The notes below the pieces were generated by a model. It did no database searches and had not been told where the DNA came from. It saw only the letters and a list, made by a program, of their open reading frames with translations. From an uncultured Clostridia bacterium (GTDB lineage Bacteria; Bacillota; Clostridia; Oscillospirales; Acutalibacteraceae): a stretch of 59,987 nt of DNA. The position numbers and the translations under genes are program-made. Positions within the stretch are counted from its first letter, which is position 1. Every line of letters starts with the position of its first letter. Below, piece by piece: positions 41,881-51,571 of the stretch. The DNA is taken from positions 1 through 59,987 of the forward strand of contig CAMCHQ010000013.1 of assembly GCA_945874765.1 (NCBI GenBank), read 5' to 3'.

Positions 41881-41898
41881 TTAAAAGAGGTTTTAGCA

Positions 41899-42372
41899 AT
41901 GGCACTTGAGGAACAGGTAGTAAATAAGCTTATTGAAAAAAATTTGCATATTTCTTTCGCAGAGTCTTGCACTGGGGGTATGTGTTGTGGTACAATAGTA
42001 AACGTTGCAAACGCATCAAAGGTGCTTGACGTGTCTTTTGTAACCTATGCAAACGAGGCTAAAATTCAGTTTCTCGGTGTCAAGGCTGATACCATTCTTT
42101 CTAACGGAGTGGTAAGCGAAGAGGTTGCTTATGAAATGGCACAGGGCGTTGCAAAGACTGCCAAAAGTGAGGTAGGCGTCGGTATAACCGGTGTTGCAGG
42201 CCCCGGCGGCGGTACTGCCAAAAAGCCTGTAGGTATGGTTTGCTTCGGCTTTTACGTAAACGGCAAAACAACAACTTATACTTGCCGCTTCGGCGAAATC
42301 GGGCGTAATCAGGTTCGTAAATCAAGCGTTGAGTTTGTTATGGCAAAGCTTCTTGAACTGCTTGACGATTAA
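41899..42372 (+). CDS. pncC: CinA C-terminal domain protein (NMN amidohydrolase type)
   Basis: 157 residues, the stand-alone CinA-C/PncC form that deamidates nicotinamide mononucleotide in NAD recycling. Motifs SFAESCTGGMCCGTI, GVVSEEVAYEMA and GITGVAGPGGGT are all intact. AAAAGAGG precedes the ATG by about 10 bases. Last protein gene of the ymfF operon; a tRNA gene follows in the same direction. Confidence 0.88.
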   Translation: MALEEQVVNKLIEKNLHISFAESCTGGMCCGTIVNVANASKVLDVSFVTYANEAKIQFLGVKADTILSNGVVSEEVAYEMAQGVAKTAKSEVGVGITGVAGPGGGTAKKPVGMVCFGFYVNGKTTTYTCRFGEIGRNQVRKSSVEFVMAKLLELLDD

Positions 42373-42384
42373 ATTTAATACTTC

Positions 42385-42460
42385 GCTGGTGTAGCTCAGT
42401 TGGTAGAGCAGCGCATTCGTAATGCGCAGGTCACGTGTTCGAGTCACGCCACCAGCTCCA
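42385..42460 (+). tRNA. tRNA-Thr (anticodon CGU)
   Basis: Acceptor GCTGGTG/CACCAGC, D arm GCTC/GAGC, anticodon stem GCGCA/TGCGC with loop TTCGTAA (anticodon CGT), T loop TTCGAGT, encoded CCA. It reads ACG codons. Confidence 0.93.
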
Positions 42461-42494
42461 AAAAAAGACAGAGAAGTTTTTCTCTGTCTTTTTT
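42461..42494 (+). terminator. Terminator after tRNA-Thr
   Basis: AAAAAAGACAGAG and CTCTGTCTTTTTT form a 13-bp stem directly after the CCA. Confidence 0.85.
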
Positions 42495-42512
42495 ATTTAT
42501 ATTATCCCGATT

Positions 42513-42586
42513 TTTCTTAAATAGCAGAATTTCTAAATTATAAAGCATATTTTCTTAATTATTTTATTTTGCTTTTGTGATACAAT
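42513..42586 (+). promoter_or_regulatory. AraC-type tandem sites and promoter of the GPH-GH35 operon
   Basis: Half-sites TTTCTAAAT (42530-42538) and TTTCTTAAT (42551-42559) are 21 bp apart, with a further TTTCTTAAA at 42513. A -10 box TACAAT (42581-42586) follows 21 bases after the second half-site, with an alternative TATAAT starting at 42586. The same pair and spacing is found at 47296 and 57219, so it is likely the site of the AraC regulator at 46425. Confidence 0.7.
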
Positions 42587-42617
42587 ATAATCATATTATA
42601 TTAGGGGTAATATAACT

Positions 42618-44306
42618 ATGAGTGAAAAAGGTAATTTAAAAGTAAAAATCAAAGACGGTATCAATAAGCTTAAACTTCATTGGAAAACACCGCCTAAGGG
42701 GTATTATGTAAATTACAAAGAATTTCTTAATTTGGCTCTCGGCAGCGGTTCGCTTTCGTTTTTAAGCGTAATTATCAGTTGGACTACCATAGCTATCAAC
42801 ATACCTATGATGATAAGTTATTTCAAGGTGTCCACCGGTTTTATTTTCGTTGCGGGAATAGTTGCGTCGATTTTCGGTCTTGTCCGTGCGCCTATTCTTT
42901 CAATGATGATTGACAATTCAAACTCTAAAAAGGGTAAATTCAAGCCGTTTCTTTTATGGTCGGCAGTCTTGACGGCAGTAAGCTTCACGTTTATTCCGTT
43001 TATACCCGAGGCTTGGGTGGGAAACATTCTTTTCTCGTTTGATATTCCGGCAATTCCCGTGTTTGCCGTTGCCGCATCTCATATCGAGGTGTCGCTTGCA
43101 AGCCTTATTATGTTTTTGCTCATTCAAATCGGTACTTTCTTTAATACGCTTTTGAGCCAGTGCTTAACGGGTATTGAACAAACGGTTTCGCCTGTTTCGC
43201 AGGAGAGGGCAAATATCGGCGCATTTAAAGGTCTTATTTGCAATATTCCCTCATCTGTTGTGAATATCGTTATTCCGCTTGTGGCAGGTATTGTTTTTGC
43301 AAGCAGTAAAGACCCTATGAATAATATTGAACTTTACCGCTGGGCATTCCCGATATGCAGTATCGGCGGCATCGCATTCGTATTCTTTACATATTTCGGC
43401 GTTGAGGAGAGAGTTGTTGTTCATAAGGAATATGTTGCAAAAGTTAAATTCAGCGAGGGTGCAAAGCAACTTTTTTCCAATAAATATTTTTGGATAATCA
43501 CTATATTTAATATCGCTGTCGGTATTCGTGGAAATATCAATATGTATCTTTGGATTTGCAACTACGGTATCGGCGGTCAAAAAGGTGCTTTTGCATTGAC
43601 CGTATGCAATATGTTATTAAACAATGCTCTCGTTCCGGGTATGCTCGTCGGTCCTTGGATGATTAAAAAGCTCGGCAAGCGCAGGGTTATGATTATTTCG
43701 ACAGTCGGCTTCACGGTTATGGCGTTTATGCAACTTCTCACGCTTAAAAGCCCTTATCTTATGCTTGTCGCAATTTTCTTCCAAAATCTTTTCAACGGGC
43801 TTAGCTATATTTCAAATATTATGGTATCCGATGTTCTCGACTATCAGCAGTGGAAAACAGGCAAGCGACTTGAAGGCTTTTGGCAAAATTGCCTGTCGTT
43901 TGTTATGACATTCTGCGGTTTATTTACAAGTGCGCTTATGCCGCTGTTTATGAGCTTCGGCGGTGTCGGTTTCGGTGATAATATCGATACTGCGCTTAAA
44001 AACCACAGTATTATGTATTCAACATTTGAAAGTGTAACGTGGCTCGGAATTATCGGTTCGGTACTTTGCGCTATACCTATTTTCTTCTATGACTTATCGG
44101 AGGAAAAGCACGCAAATTATATCCGTGCACTGAGAATAAGGGCTATAGTCGAAAATTACAAAAATGATGAAATTTCAAGCGAGGATATTGCAAAACTTGA
44201 AGAGATTGTAAGCTTTGCAAAAGATAATAACGACGAATTTGTGCTTTATGAACTTTCGTCTCACCCCGAAACACAAGAAATACTTGAAAAGGTCGGCAAA
44301 GAATGA
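42618..44306 (+). CDS. GPH-family sugar symporter
   Basis: 562-residue transporter of the MelB/GPH type with extended, charged ends. Twelve helices; after helix 2 it reads LVRAPILSMMIDNSNSKKGKFKP where the family has DxxxDP, and late in the protein DYQQWKTGKRLEGFWQN matches the family's second signature. The final 60 residues are a helical cytoplasmic tail (EEIVSFAKDNNDEFVLYELS). The ATGA overlap with the glycosidase gene shows translational coupling, so it probably imports the glycans or their products used by this locus. Loss of the first family aspartate may mean a different ion preference. Confidence 0.85.
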   Translation: MSEKGNLKVKIKDGINKLKLHWKTPPKGYYVNYKEFLNLALGSGSLSFLSVIISWTTIAINIPMMISYFKVSTGFIFVAGIVASIFGLVRAPILSMMIDNSNSKKGKFKPFLLWSAVLTAVSFTFIPFIPEAWVGNILFSFDIPAIPVFAVAASHIEVSLASLIMFLLIQIGTFFNTLLSQCLTGIEQTVSPVSQERANIGAFKGLICNIPSSVVNIVIPLVAGIVFASSKDPMNNIELYRWAFPICSIGGIAFVFFTYFGVEERVVVHKEYVAKVKFSEGAKQLFSNKYFWIITIFNIAVGIRGNINMYLWICNYGIGGQKGAFALTVCNMLLNNALVPGMLVGPWMIKKLGKRRVMIISTVGFTVMAFMQLLTLKSPYLMLVAIFFQNLFNGLSYISNIMVSDVLDYQQWKTGKRLEGFWQNCLSFVMTFCGLFTSALMPLFMSFGGVGFGDNIDTALKNHSIMYSTFESVTWLGIIGSVLCAIPIFFYDLSEEKHANYIRALRIRAIVENYKNDEISSEDIAKLEEIVSFAKDNNDEFVLYELSSHPETQEILEKVGKE

Positions 44307-46381
44307 AAATAGATATTAACGCAAAACCGAAAGAAGTGAAAAAAGGCAATTTCAACTATTCAAATATTCAAAGCGAATACGGCTGTAATACTCTTTATTT
44401 CACGAAAAACGGCAAGCCTTATACAATTGTTGCCGGCGAACTTCATTTTTCAAGGCTTCCTAAAGAACGCTGGAGAGAAACGCTTTTAAAAATGCAGGAT
44501 TGCGGGCTTAATACCGTTTCCACCTATGTTTTTTGGAATTATCACGAGGAAATTAAAGGTCAATTTGATTTTAAGGGCAATAAAGATATATCCGCTTTTC
44601 TTCAAATATGCAAGGATATCGATATGCCGTGCATTTTGCGTATCGGTCCTTGGTGCCACGGTGAGGTTATAAGAGGCGGTTTCCCGAAACGTATTAATCT
44701 TTTGGCGAAAAAAAGATGCGACAACGAAAAATATCTGAATGAAGTTAAGGAATTTTGGCAGGGGCTTTACAAGGAAGTTGCACCTTTTCTTGACGGCAAA
44801 ACGGTAATAGGTTTGCAGCTTGAAAACGAATATACAGGCCCTACTTCACATATCAAAACGCTTCGTAAAATTGCGGAAGAAATAGGATTCAAAGTGCCGT
44901 TTTTTACTATGACTGCGTGGCCGTCGGGTGTGCCCTATGATGACTTTTTGCCGATGATGGGCGGTTATCCCGACGCACCGTGGAACAGGGGCAAGTCGGC
45001 GCTTAAACCCAATAACAGATTTGCAATTACACCGGCTAAGACGGAGGACGAAATCGGCGGTGACCTTTTCAAAAGCAACAAAAGCGAAGAGGGGGTATAT
45101 GATTATGTTCCCTATGCTTCGTGTGAAACGGGTCCGGGTAATCAGGTTACCCAGCACAGGCGACCGTATATCAGCGAAAAAGACGGCTACGGTGTAGGTT
45201 TTGCCAAGTTTGCAAGCGGTTTAAATCTTCTCGGTTACTATATGTTTTGCGGTGGGAGTAATCCCAATGACAGGCTTATGCAGGAGAACAGGCTGACGTT
45301 TTATCCTAATAATTATCCTATTGTCGACTACGATTTTCAGGCACCTCTAAGCAGATACGGTGAGTGCAGAGCACACGGCGACAGGCTTAGGTTAATGCAC
45401 CTTTTTATACGTGAGTTTGATAATGAAATTTGCACAAAGCAGGCGTATTTTCCAAAGTGGAAAAGCGGTAATCCCAATGATATTTCATTTCTTAAATGTT
45501 CAGTCAGAGCAGATGAAAACGGGTGCGGATATTTCTTTTCAAGCACATATGAAAAAGGACTTAAATATAATGATTTTAAGGACGTTAATGTTACGTTTAA
45601 TATAGGTGATAAAAGCGTTAAACTTCCGAGTATCGATATCAAAGCAGGTTCGATGTTTTTCTATCCGTTTAATATCAAAATCGGCTCGGTGAATTTTGAT
45701 TATATTCTTGCACAGCCTATTGCGAAAATTCAAAAGGACGGTAAAGTTTCTTGCTATTTTGCCGAGTGTGAGGGGATAGAGCCGAAATGTGTGGCAAACG
45801 GCAGGGAAATTTTGCTCTCGTTTGACAAAGAAAATATTATTGATGACGTGAGTATAATCGTAATACCGTTTGAAAAGGCAAAGAATTTTCATTTTATAAA
45901 CGGTGAGCCGTATTTTCTCGATGGAACTGTTTATTGTGATAACGGCACTGTTTATCAAGAGCAAATAAGCGCAATTGATTTGAAAGACGAAATTGAATTT
46001 TCAAAGACGCAAAAGAGAAAATTACCTTATAATTATTTTCTTTATTCAACGGGCAAGAGGGAATATTACAAACTTGTTTTGCCAAAGGATATTCTTAAAG
46101 ATAATTTTGACATAAGGCTTGAATTTGATTTTCTCGGTCTTAACTTGCAGGTTTTCAGCGCCGATACGATTATCAACGATTATTTTAATATAGATAAAAA
46201 ATTCGTTATGTATCTTCGTGATTATAAAAAATATATCGATAAGGATAATACTTTGATTATCCGCACTTCTCCTAAGACGAAATTCGGAATTTCAAACGTT
46301 TATAATGAAATCGATATACCGCTTGATTCTAATTATCTGTCGCTCAAAAGTGCAAAGGTTGTAAGACTGAATACCGTATAA
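44303..46381 (+). CDS. GH35-type beta-galactosidase
   Basis: 692-residue cytoplasmic glycoside hydrolase. The N-terminal TIM barrel shows the GH35 pattern: AGELHFSRLPKERWRETLLKM, TYVFWNYHEEIKGQFDF, ILRIGPWCHGEV and LQLENEY, whose glutamate is the acid/base residue. The nucleophile glutamate is probably in ASCETGPGNQVTQHRR. No signal peptide, so its substrate must be imported. Starts within the stop of the symporter gene. Confidence 0.82.
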   Translation: MKIDINAKPKEVKKGNFNYSNIQSEYGCNTLYFTKNGKPYTIVAGELHFSRLPKERWRETLLKMQDCGLNTVSTYVFWNYHEEIKGQFDFKGNKDISAFLQICKDIDMPCILRIGPWCHGEVIRGGFPKRINLLAKKRCDNEKYLNEVKEFWQGLYKEVAPFLDGKTVIGLQLENEYTGPTSHIKTLRKIAEEIGFKVPFFTMTAWPSGVPYDDFLPMMGGYPDAPWNRGKSALKPNNRFAITPAKTEDEIGGDLFKSNKSEEGVYDYVPYASCETGPGNQVTQHRRPYISEKDGYGVGFAKFASGLNLLGYYMFCGGSNPNDRLMQENRLTFYPNNYPIVDYDFQAPLSRYGECRAHGDRLRLMHLFIREFDNEICTKQAYFPKWKSGNPNDISFLKCSVRADENGCGYFFSSTYEKGLKYNDFKDVNVTFNIGDKSVKLPSIDIKAGSMFFYPFNIKIGSVNFDYILAQPIAKIQKDGKVSCYFAECEGIEPKCVANGREILLSFDKENIIDDVSIIVIPFEKAKNFHFINGEPYFLDGTVYCDNGTVYQEQISAIDLKDEIEFSKTQKRKLPYNYFLYSTGKREYYKLVLPKDILKDNFDIRLEFDFLGLNLQVFSADTIINDYFNIDKKFVMYLRDYKKYIDKDNTLIIRTSPKTKFGISNVYNEIDIPLDSNYLSLKSAKVVRLNTV

Positions 46382-46383
46382 TA

Positions 46384-46418
46384 AAAAGGACTTGTTCAAG
46401 TGATGAGCAAGTCCTTTC
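46384..46418. terminator. Terminator between GH35 and araC-type genes
   Basis: AAAGGACTTG and CAAGTCCTTT pair over 10 bases between converging genes. Confidence 0.75.
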
Positions 46419-46424
46419 GTATTT

Positions 46425-47273
46425 TTAAAACTTTAATTTTCTGAATTTACCGGGGGATATTCCCTCATTTTCCGTGAAAAAGTAAATAAAATTAGATTCG
46501 CTGTTAAAGCCGACGTCATAGGCGATTGAAGCGATAGTCATATTAGTTGTTTGAAGCAGATATTTCGCACGGTTAAGACGTGAAATCAAAATATAATCGT
46601 ATGGCGAAAAACCAGTCTGTTGCTTGAAAACACGTGAAAAATGCGACGAACTCATATTGACAAGTTCGGCAAGGCTTTTTACCGTTATGCCCTCGTTAAG
46701 ATTGTCGGAAATATACTCCTTAACCTTGTGCACGCTGTCCTCATAGCTGATTTCACCTTTTGTTTTTGCACTTTGAGGGTTTAAAAGCTCGGTGAAAATT
46801 TTATAAATATCAAGTGAATAATTAAGCTCACTTGTAGGAATTTCACCTTTCATTCCGTCAAAAATACGAAACAAAAGTTTTTTCAAATGCTGAACGTCTT
46901 TGCACTTAATCAGGTTGTCCTCCAAGGCTTCAATCTCTTTGAAAATCTCTAAAGAATTAGCGCCCGATACGTGAACCCAAATAGATTCAAAGCTGTCGTT
47001 TGTATAGTATTCGTGGGCTTTGTAGCAGTCGAGTATAACGGTGTCGCCCTTTCTTGCCGTTTGGTGCCTGCCGTCTTTAACATATGTAAACGTGCCGTCG
47101 ATTATATGAGTTATAAGCAGACTGTTGTAATTATCCCTGATTAAATGATAATTATTGTCGCAATAAAAATGACCTGCACTGATAGGATAGAAATATATTT
47201 TTTTCGCAAGCGGTGACGGAGAGGAAAAATAAACCTCCGATTTTTTCAAAACACCTGTTTCGTTACATTTCAT
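46425..47273 (-). CDS. AraC-family regulator of the glycan locus
   Basis: 282 residues: an N-terminal cupin-type sensor domain (ISAGHFYCDNNYHLIRDNY, HQTARKGDTVILDCYKAHEY) and a C-terminal double helix-turn-helix of about 100 residues (ITVKSLAELVNMSSSHFSRVFKQQTGFSPYDYI, then NMTIASIAYDVGFNSESNFIYFF). AraC activators bind two direct half-sites next to the -35 box and respond to a sugar. It lies between the two operons of the locus, divergent from the long one. The 21-bp-spaced TTTC sites at three promoters are its probable targets. Confidence 0.88.
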   Translation of the reverse strand: MKCNETGVLKKSEVYFSSPSPLAKKIYFYPISAGHFYCDNNYHLIRDNYNSLLITHIIDGTFTYVKDGRHQTARKGDTVILDCYKAHEYYTNDSFESIWVHVSGANSLEIFKEIEALEDNLIKCKDVQHLKKLLFRIFDGMKGEIPTSELNYSLDIYKIFTELLNPQSAKTKGEISYEDSVHKVKEYISDNLNEGITVKSLAELVNMSSSHFSRVFKQQTGFSPYDYILISRLNRAKYLLQTTNMTIASIAYDVGFNSESNFIYFFTENEGISPGKFRKLKF

Positions 47274-47295
47274 AGTGATTTCTCTTTTGATAGGA

Positions 47296-47351
47296 TTTCT
47301 AAATTATTTGATAGATTTTCTTAATAAAACCCAACGCTCCTATTGTATAAT
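47296..47351 (+). promoter_or_regulatory. AraC-type tandem sites and promoter of the long glycan operon
   Basis: TTTCTAAAT (47296-47304) and TTTCTTAAT (47317-47325), 21 bp apart, then 20 bases to TATAAT (47346-47351). Lies in the intergenic space shared with the divergent regulator gene, so it may also serve autoregulation. Confidence 0.72.
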
Positions 47352-47392
47352 TATTTTTATAAAATGTCAATATATACAAAAGAGGTAAAAAT

Positions 47393-48451
47393 ATGAAAGC
47401 ATTTTTTAGTAAAAAGAGTGTAAAAATTGTTATTTCGATAATTTTGGCAATCGCTCTTGTTGTTTGCGTTTGCAACGGCTATTTTGCGTCGGTTGCGATG
47501 AAATATCAAAAAGGAACGGCAATGTGCGACGAGTGGAACGAGAATATGGCATACACTCACGATTATGCGAAAAATATCGAAATCGGCGATAAAAATTATA
47601 AAATTCTTTGCCTTACGGATATACATATTCGCAATTTTGCAACATTCGGCGCCTGTCTCGGTACAAACTTTATTTTAGACGGTATGGGTAAGGTTCAGCT
47701 TAAAAAACTTATTAAAAAAGAAAAGCCGGATTTGATAATAGTCGGCGGCGATACCGTTTTGACGTCTTGGAACGATATTTGCACTAAGCAGTTTTGCGAA
47801 TTTATGGAAAAATTCGATATTCCTTGGGCGCCTATTTTCGGCAACCACGATTACGAGGGCAGAGCAGACAAGGCTAAGCTTGCCGAAATCTACGAAAGTT
47901 ACGACAATTGTCTTTTCAAAAGCGGTCCCGAAGGTATGGACGGTATGGGCAACTACATTATCAATTTAACAAGGGATAATAAGCCTGTCTACACTCTTTT
48001 TATGCTTGATGACGGTATGTTCAGAGTTGTTGACCACGAGATTACATACGGCGGAGTCGGCAAAAATCAAATTAAATGGTACGAATGGGCAGTTAAAGGC
48101 ATAGCGGATGAAAACGGCGGTCAGACAGTACCAAACCTTGCATTTATGCACGTTCCCGTTCCCGAATATAAGGAACAAAAGGATAATTTTAAAATGGGAT
48201 TAAGGCTTGAGGAAACAACTTGTGCAACCGTAAACGACGGATTTTTCGATTCTTTTAAATCTCACGGCGGAACACATATGTATGCAGGTCACGACCATAA
48301 CAATAATTTTATCAGTGAAAAAGACGGCATTGAACTTAACTATATGACAAAAAGTTCATATAACTGTTATTTCAGCTTTAAGGCACTCGGTGCAACAGAG
48401 CTTACACTTGATAAGGACAATAACATTAACGAAAAGATTATAGATTTTTGA
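47393..48451 (+). CDS. Membrane-anchored metallophosphoesterase 1
   Basis: 352 residues: a basic start and one N-terminal helix (IVISIILAIALVVCVCNGYF), then a calcineurin-type domain outside the membrane. Metal motifs: LTDIHIRN (D-x-H), VGGDTV (GD), FGNHDYEG (GNHD), FMHVPVPEY (H) and YAGHDHNNN (GHDH). One of three paralogues in the locus (with 55705 and 57298). The substrate is unknown; the setting suggests phosphodiesters or phosphate groups on glycans. First gene of a seven-gene operon; AGAGG lies 8 bases before the ATG. Confidence 0.82.
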   Translation: MKAFFSKKSVKIVISIILAIALVVCVCNGYFASVAMKYQKGTAMCDEWNENMAYTHDYAKNIEIGDKNYKILCLTDIHIRNFATFGACLGTNFILDGMGKVQLKKLIKKEKPDLIIVGGDTVLTSWNDICTKQFCEFMEKFDIPWAPIFGNHDYEGRADKAKLAEIYESYDNCLFKSGPEGMDGMGNYIINLTRDNKPVYTLFMLDDGMFRVVDHEITYGGVGKNQIKWYEWAVKGIADENGGQTVPNLAFMHVPVPEYKEQKDNFKMGLRLEETTCATVNDGFFDSFKSHGGTHMYAGHDHNNNFISEKDGIELNYMTKSSYNCYFSFKALGATELTLDKDNNINEKIIDF

Positions 48452-48460
48452 GGTTGAAAA

Positions 48461-49666
48461 TTGAAAACTTACGCAACATATTTTGTAAATGACAGTGAAA
48501 AGCCACTTAGATACGGCTTAGTTAATTTAATAAATCCCCCACGTCAAAGGCTCAGAGGCGAGGAAAAGAAAGAGGGAATTGAGGCAATACCTGTTTTCTG
48601 CGGTTTTTGCGGAACGGATTTTGAACTTATGAAAATGGGCAGGCAGTCTCTTCTTGATAAGAAATTTCCTAAGGGTGAAAAAAGGCTTATCAACGGTCAC
48701 GAGGGTGTTGTTTGGGTGCCGAGTGAAGAGCGCTTTGCAATAGTTTTAATTCGTGGCGGTGACAGCTTCGACCCTACAAGATTTACAGAGGACGAAACGT
48801 ATTTTGAATACGGCTGTGACGGTGCGGACGGTATATTTTGCGACAAGGATTATTTTAATCCCGATATGCTTTTGCATTTGCCGAAAAAATATGATAATTT
48901 AAAGAAACTTCCTTTGTCCCTTGCGAAAAAGCTTGTTTTTTCAGACCCGTATGCCTGCGCTGTTTTTCAATATGAGAGAATGTGCGATATAGGTCAGGCG
49001 CAAAACTTCAGGGTTGAAATGGCAAAAAGAAAGTGTGATGAAGAAACGGCGAGAAAATATGCGCAGGACAGCACTTTTGAACGTGTCGTTATCTTCGGCT
49101 TGGGCACAACCGGACTTTTTATCGGCGACCAAATAAGGAGAAACCGAAAGGGTGCAAAAATACTTTTTGTCGCAAGAAGTGATGAAAAAAGCCAAAAGGC
49201 GCAGTTTGTTAAAAATGAACTTGATTGCGACTATTTATCCGTAAATAACTTGAATGAGAGGGAAACGGCAGACGCAATAGTTGAAAAATTGGGCGGTAAG
49301 GCTACCGTATTCGTAGGCACGAGCGGAACAAATGTTGAGCATAAAATTGCGTTTGAACAAGGTGTTCTCGGCTGTAACGGAATTTATAACAGTTTTTCTT
49401 TAGGTCCTAAGGTCACTTACGATACAATGCCGTTCGGTTTTAAAAATCAGGTTATTTTGGCGTCGATTAATTTTACGCAAAAGCATATGCAAACGGCTAT
49501 TGAGCTTCTTTGCGACAGTAAATTCGATACTCTTGTTGAACTTATAGACAAAGAAGAATTTATAAATGACCCTATAGACGCTTATGAAAATAAAATTTAT
49601 TCTAAAGGCGCACCGCTTAAAACGGCAGTCATTTGGAACGGTAAATACATAGATAAAGAGGTTTAA
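48461..49666 (+). CDS. Zinc-type MDR dehydrogenase, glucose-dehydrogenase-like
   Basis: 401 residues. The catalytic half has VFCGFCGTDFELM and INGHEGVV, the zinc-alcohol-dehydrogenase layout; the NAD(P) domain carries VIFGLGTTGLFIGDQI. The chain is longer than the neighbour at 49671 and of a different subgroup, near sugar 1-dehydrogenases. TTG start with GAGG upstream. Likely oxidises an aldose, perhaps galactose or fucose, released by the operon's glycosidases. Confidence 0.65.
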   Translation: MKTYATYFVNDSEKPLRYGLVNLINPPRQRLRGEEKKEGIEAIPVFCGFCGTDFELMKMGRQSLLDKKFPKGEKRLINGHEGVVWVPSEERFAIVLIRGGDSFDPTRFTEDETYFEYGCDGADGIFCDKDYFNPDMLLHLPKKYDNLKKLPLSLAKKLVFSDPYACAVFQYERMCDIGQAQNFRVEMAKRKCDEETARKYAQDSTFERVVIFGLGTTGLFIGDQIRRNRKGAKILFVARSDEKSQKAQFVKNELDCDYLSVNNLNERETADAIVEKLGGKATVFVGTSGTNVEHKIAFEQGVLGCNGIYNSFSLGPKVTYDTMPFGFKNQVILASINFTQKHMQTAIELLCDSKFDTLVELIDKEEFINDPIDAYENKIYSKGAPLKTAVIWNGKYIDKEV

Positions 49667-49670
49667 TATA

Positions 49671-50696
49671 ATGAAAGCAATTCAAATTACAAAACCGGGC
49701 GAAATTAAAGTTATTGAAAAGGATATGCCGAAAAGAAAAGAGGGAGAGGCACTTTTAAAGGTGCTTTATTGCGGTATTTGCGGCGCAGATGTTGCGTCTT
49801 TTACAGGTAATCAGCCGTTTACTACATATCCGAGAATACCCGGTCACGAATTTTCGGCACAAATTGTTGAAATAGGCGATAATGACAGAGGCTTTAAGGC
49901 AGGCGACATTATTACCTGCAATCCTTATTTTAATTGCGGTAAGTGCTATGCGTGCAAACGTGGAATAGTCAATGCGTGTAACGATAATCAAACTATGGGT
50001 GTTCAGCGTGACGGCAGTTTTCAGGAATATATCACAATGCCGATTGAAAGACTTATTGACGGAAAAGGTTTGAGTGCAAAGGAACTTGCGCTTATTGAGC
50101 CGTTTTCAATCAGTTGCCACGCTCTTTCAAGAGCCAAAGTAAAAGAGGGGGATAATCTTCTTATTATGGGTGCAGGCCCTATCGGTCTTTTTGCGCTTAT
50201 TCGTGCCAAGGCTATGGGTGCGAGGGTGCTTATTGCCGATATGCTTCAAAACAGGCTTGACCTTGCAAAGCAGTTTGGCGCAGACGGGATTGTAAATGTA
50301 AAGGAAAACACCTTGCATACCGTATGTGACGATTTTACAAACGGCAACGGCTTTGATGTTTGCGTTGAGGCTTGCGGAGCACCCGAAACGTTTTTGAACT
50401 GTATTGATGAGGCGGCTTGCGGTGCGAATATTATCTTAATCGGCAACGGCAAGCGTGAAACTACTTTCGTTCATTCGATTATACTTAAAAAGGAACTTAA
50501 CATTTTCGGCTCACGCAATGCATTTACAAAGGATTTTGAAACCAATATCGACCTTGTAAAATCGGGCAAGGCGGATATTATTAAAATGGTAAGCGGTGTT
50601 TATGATATAGAAAACGCAAACAAGGCTTTTGAAGCGCTTTCTCATAATGATGGCACTCTTGCAAAATTACTTATTAAATTCGGTGATGAAGAATGA
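49671..50696 (+). CDS. Zinc-dependent alcohol/sugar dehydrogenase (candidate L-fucose dehydrogenase)
   Basis: 341-residue medium-chain dehydrogenase. Catalytic zinc: YCGICGADVASF and PGHEFSA; structural zinc: CNPYFNCGKCYACKRGIVNAC; NAD(P)-binding IMGAGPIGLFALIRAK. With the lactonase gene overlapping its end (ATGA) it fits the first step of oxidative deoxysugar breakdown: sugar to 1,5-lactone. Fucose is the best guess because of the fucosidase in the operon. Confidence 0.72.
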   Translation: MKAIQITKPGEIKVIEKDMPKRKEGEALLKVLYCGICGADVASFTGNQPFTTYPRIPGHEFSAQIVEIGDNDRGFKAGDIITCNPYFNCGKCYACKRGIVNACNDNQTMGVQRDGSFQEYITMPIERLIDGKGLSAKELALIEPFSISCHALSRAKVKEGDNLLIMGAGPIGLFALIRAKAMGARVLIADMLQNRLDLAKQFGADGIVNVKENTLHTVCDDFTNGNGFDVCVEACGAPETFLNCIDEAACGANIILIGNGKRETTFVHSIILKKELNIFGSRNAFTKDFETNIDLVKSGKADIIKMVSGVYDIENANKAFEALSHNDGTLAKLLIKFGDEE

Positions 50697-51562
50697 TTAT
50701 TGACTCTCACGTTCATTTATGGAAAAAGCAAAACGGTGTGCATAATTCAAAAAGCGTTTATTCTTTAGATAACGGCAAAAGTATGTTTGACGGTGAAGTT
50801 CGTCAGATGATGCCGCCGTATATGATAAACGGTGAAAACAATGCCGAAATGCTTATTTCAAATATGGATTATGCCTGCGTAAACGGTGCCGTAATCGTTC
50901 AGGAGGTTTTGGACGGAAATCAAAACGAATATTTGAAATCAGCCAAAGTAAAATATCCCGACAGGTTGCGTATTTGCTCTCTTTATGAAGAAGAAAAAGC
51001 GTTTGAACTTGACGGATTTGACGGAATAAAACTCTGTTCGTGCAAGTTTAAAGAACAAAATTTATTAAAGCATATCGACGTTTTTAAAGCGGCGAACGAC
51101 AGCGGTAAATTTATCGCAATAGATATGGCAGACGGTGACGCTCAAACTTCTCAGCTTCAGGAGATAGTTGACGAATTTCCAAACCTTAAAATTGCAATCG
51201 GTCATTTCGGTATGGTTACAAGGGAAAAATGGCTTGAACAAATTAAGCTTGCAAGAAATAAAAATGTCTATATCGAAAGCGGCGGCATAACGTGGCTTTT
51301 TAACGATGAATTTTATCCGTATCCGTCGGCAATCAAAGCGATAAACGAGGCGGCGGATATTTGCTCGTTTGATAAATTGATGTGGGGCAGTGATTATCCG
51401 AGAACTATGGTGGAAATCACATATAAAATGAGTTATAATTTTATTACAAAGTCAAAAGAAATCAGTAAACTCAATAAGCAAAAATTCTTGTTTGACAATG
51501 CGAAAAAGTTTTATGATTTTCCCGATTTTGAAAAAATCATACCTATAAAAAATATGCTTTAA
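50693..51562 (+). CDS. Amidohydrolase-type sugar lactonase (L-fuconolactonase-like)
   Basis: 289 residues of the COG3618 amidohydrolase branch that opens L-fucono- and L-rhamnono-1,5-lactones. The chain starts IIDSHVHLW (H-x-H) and has IAIGHFGM and LMWGSDYPRTM with the late aspartate that activates water. Overlaps the dehydrogenase gene by four bases. The next enzymes (fuconate dehydratase, aldolase) are not in the window. Confidence 0.75.
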   Translation: MIIDSHVHLWKKQNGVHNSKSVYSLDNGKSMFDGEVRQMMPPYMINGENNAEMLISNMDYACVNGAVIVQEVLDGNQNEYLKSAKVKYPDRLRICSLYEEEKAFELDGFDGIKLCSCKFKEQNLLKHIDVFKAANDSGKFIAIDMADGDAQTSQLQEIVDEFPNLKIAIGHFGMVTREKWLEQIKLARNKNVYIESGGITWLFNDEFYPYPSAIKAINEAADICSFDKLMWGSDYPRTMVEITYKMSYNFITKSKEISKLNKQKFLFDNAKKFYDFPDFEKIIPIKNML

Positions 51563-51571
51563 GGGGTAAGT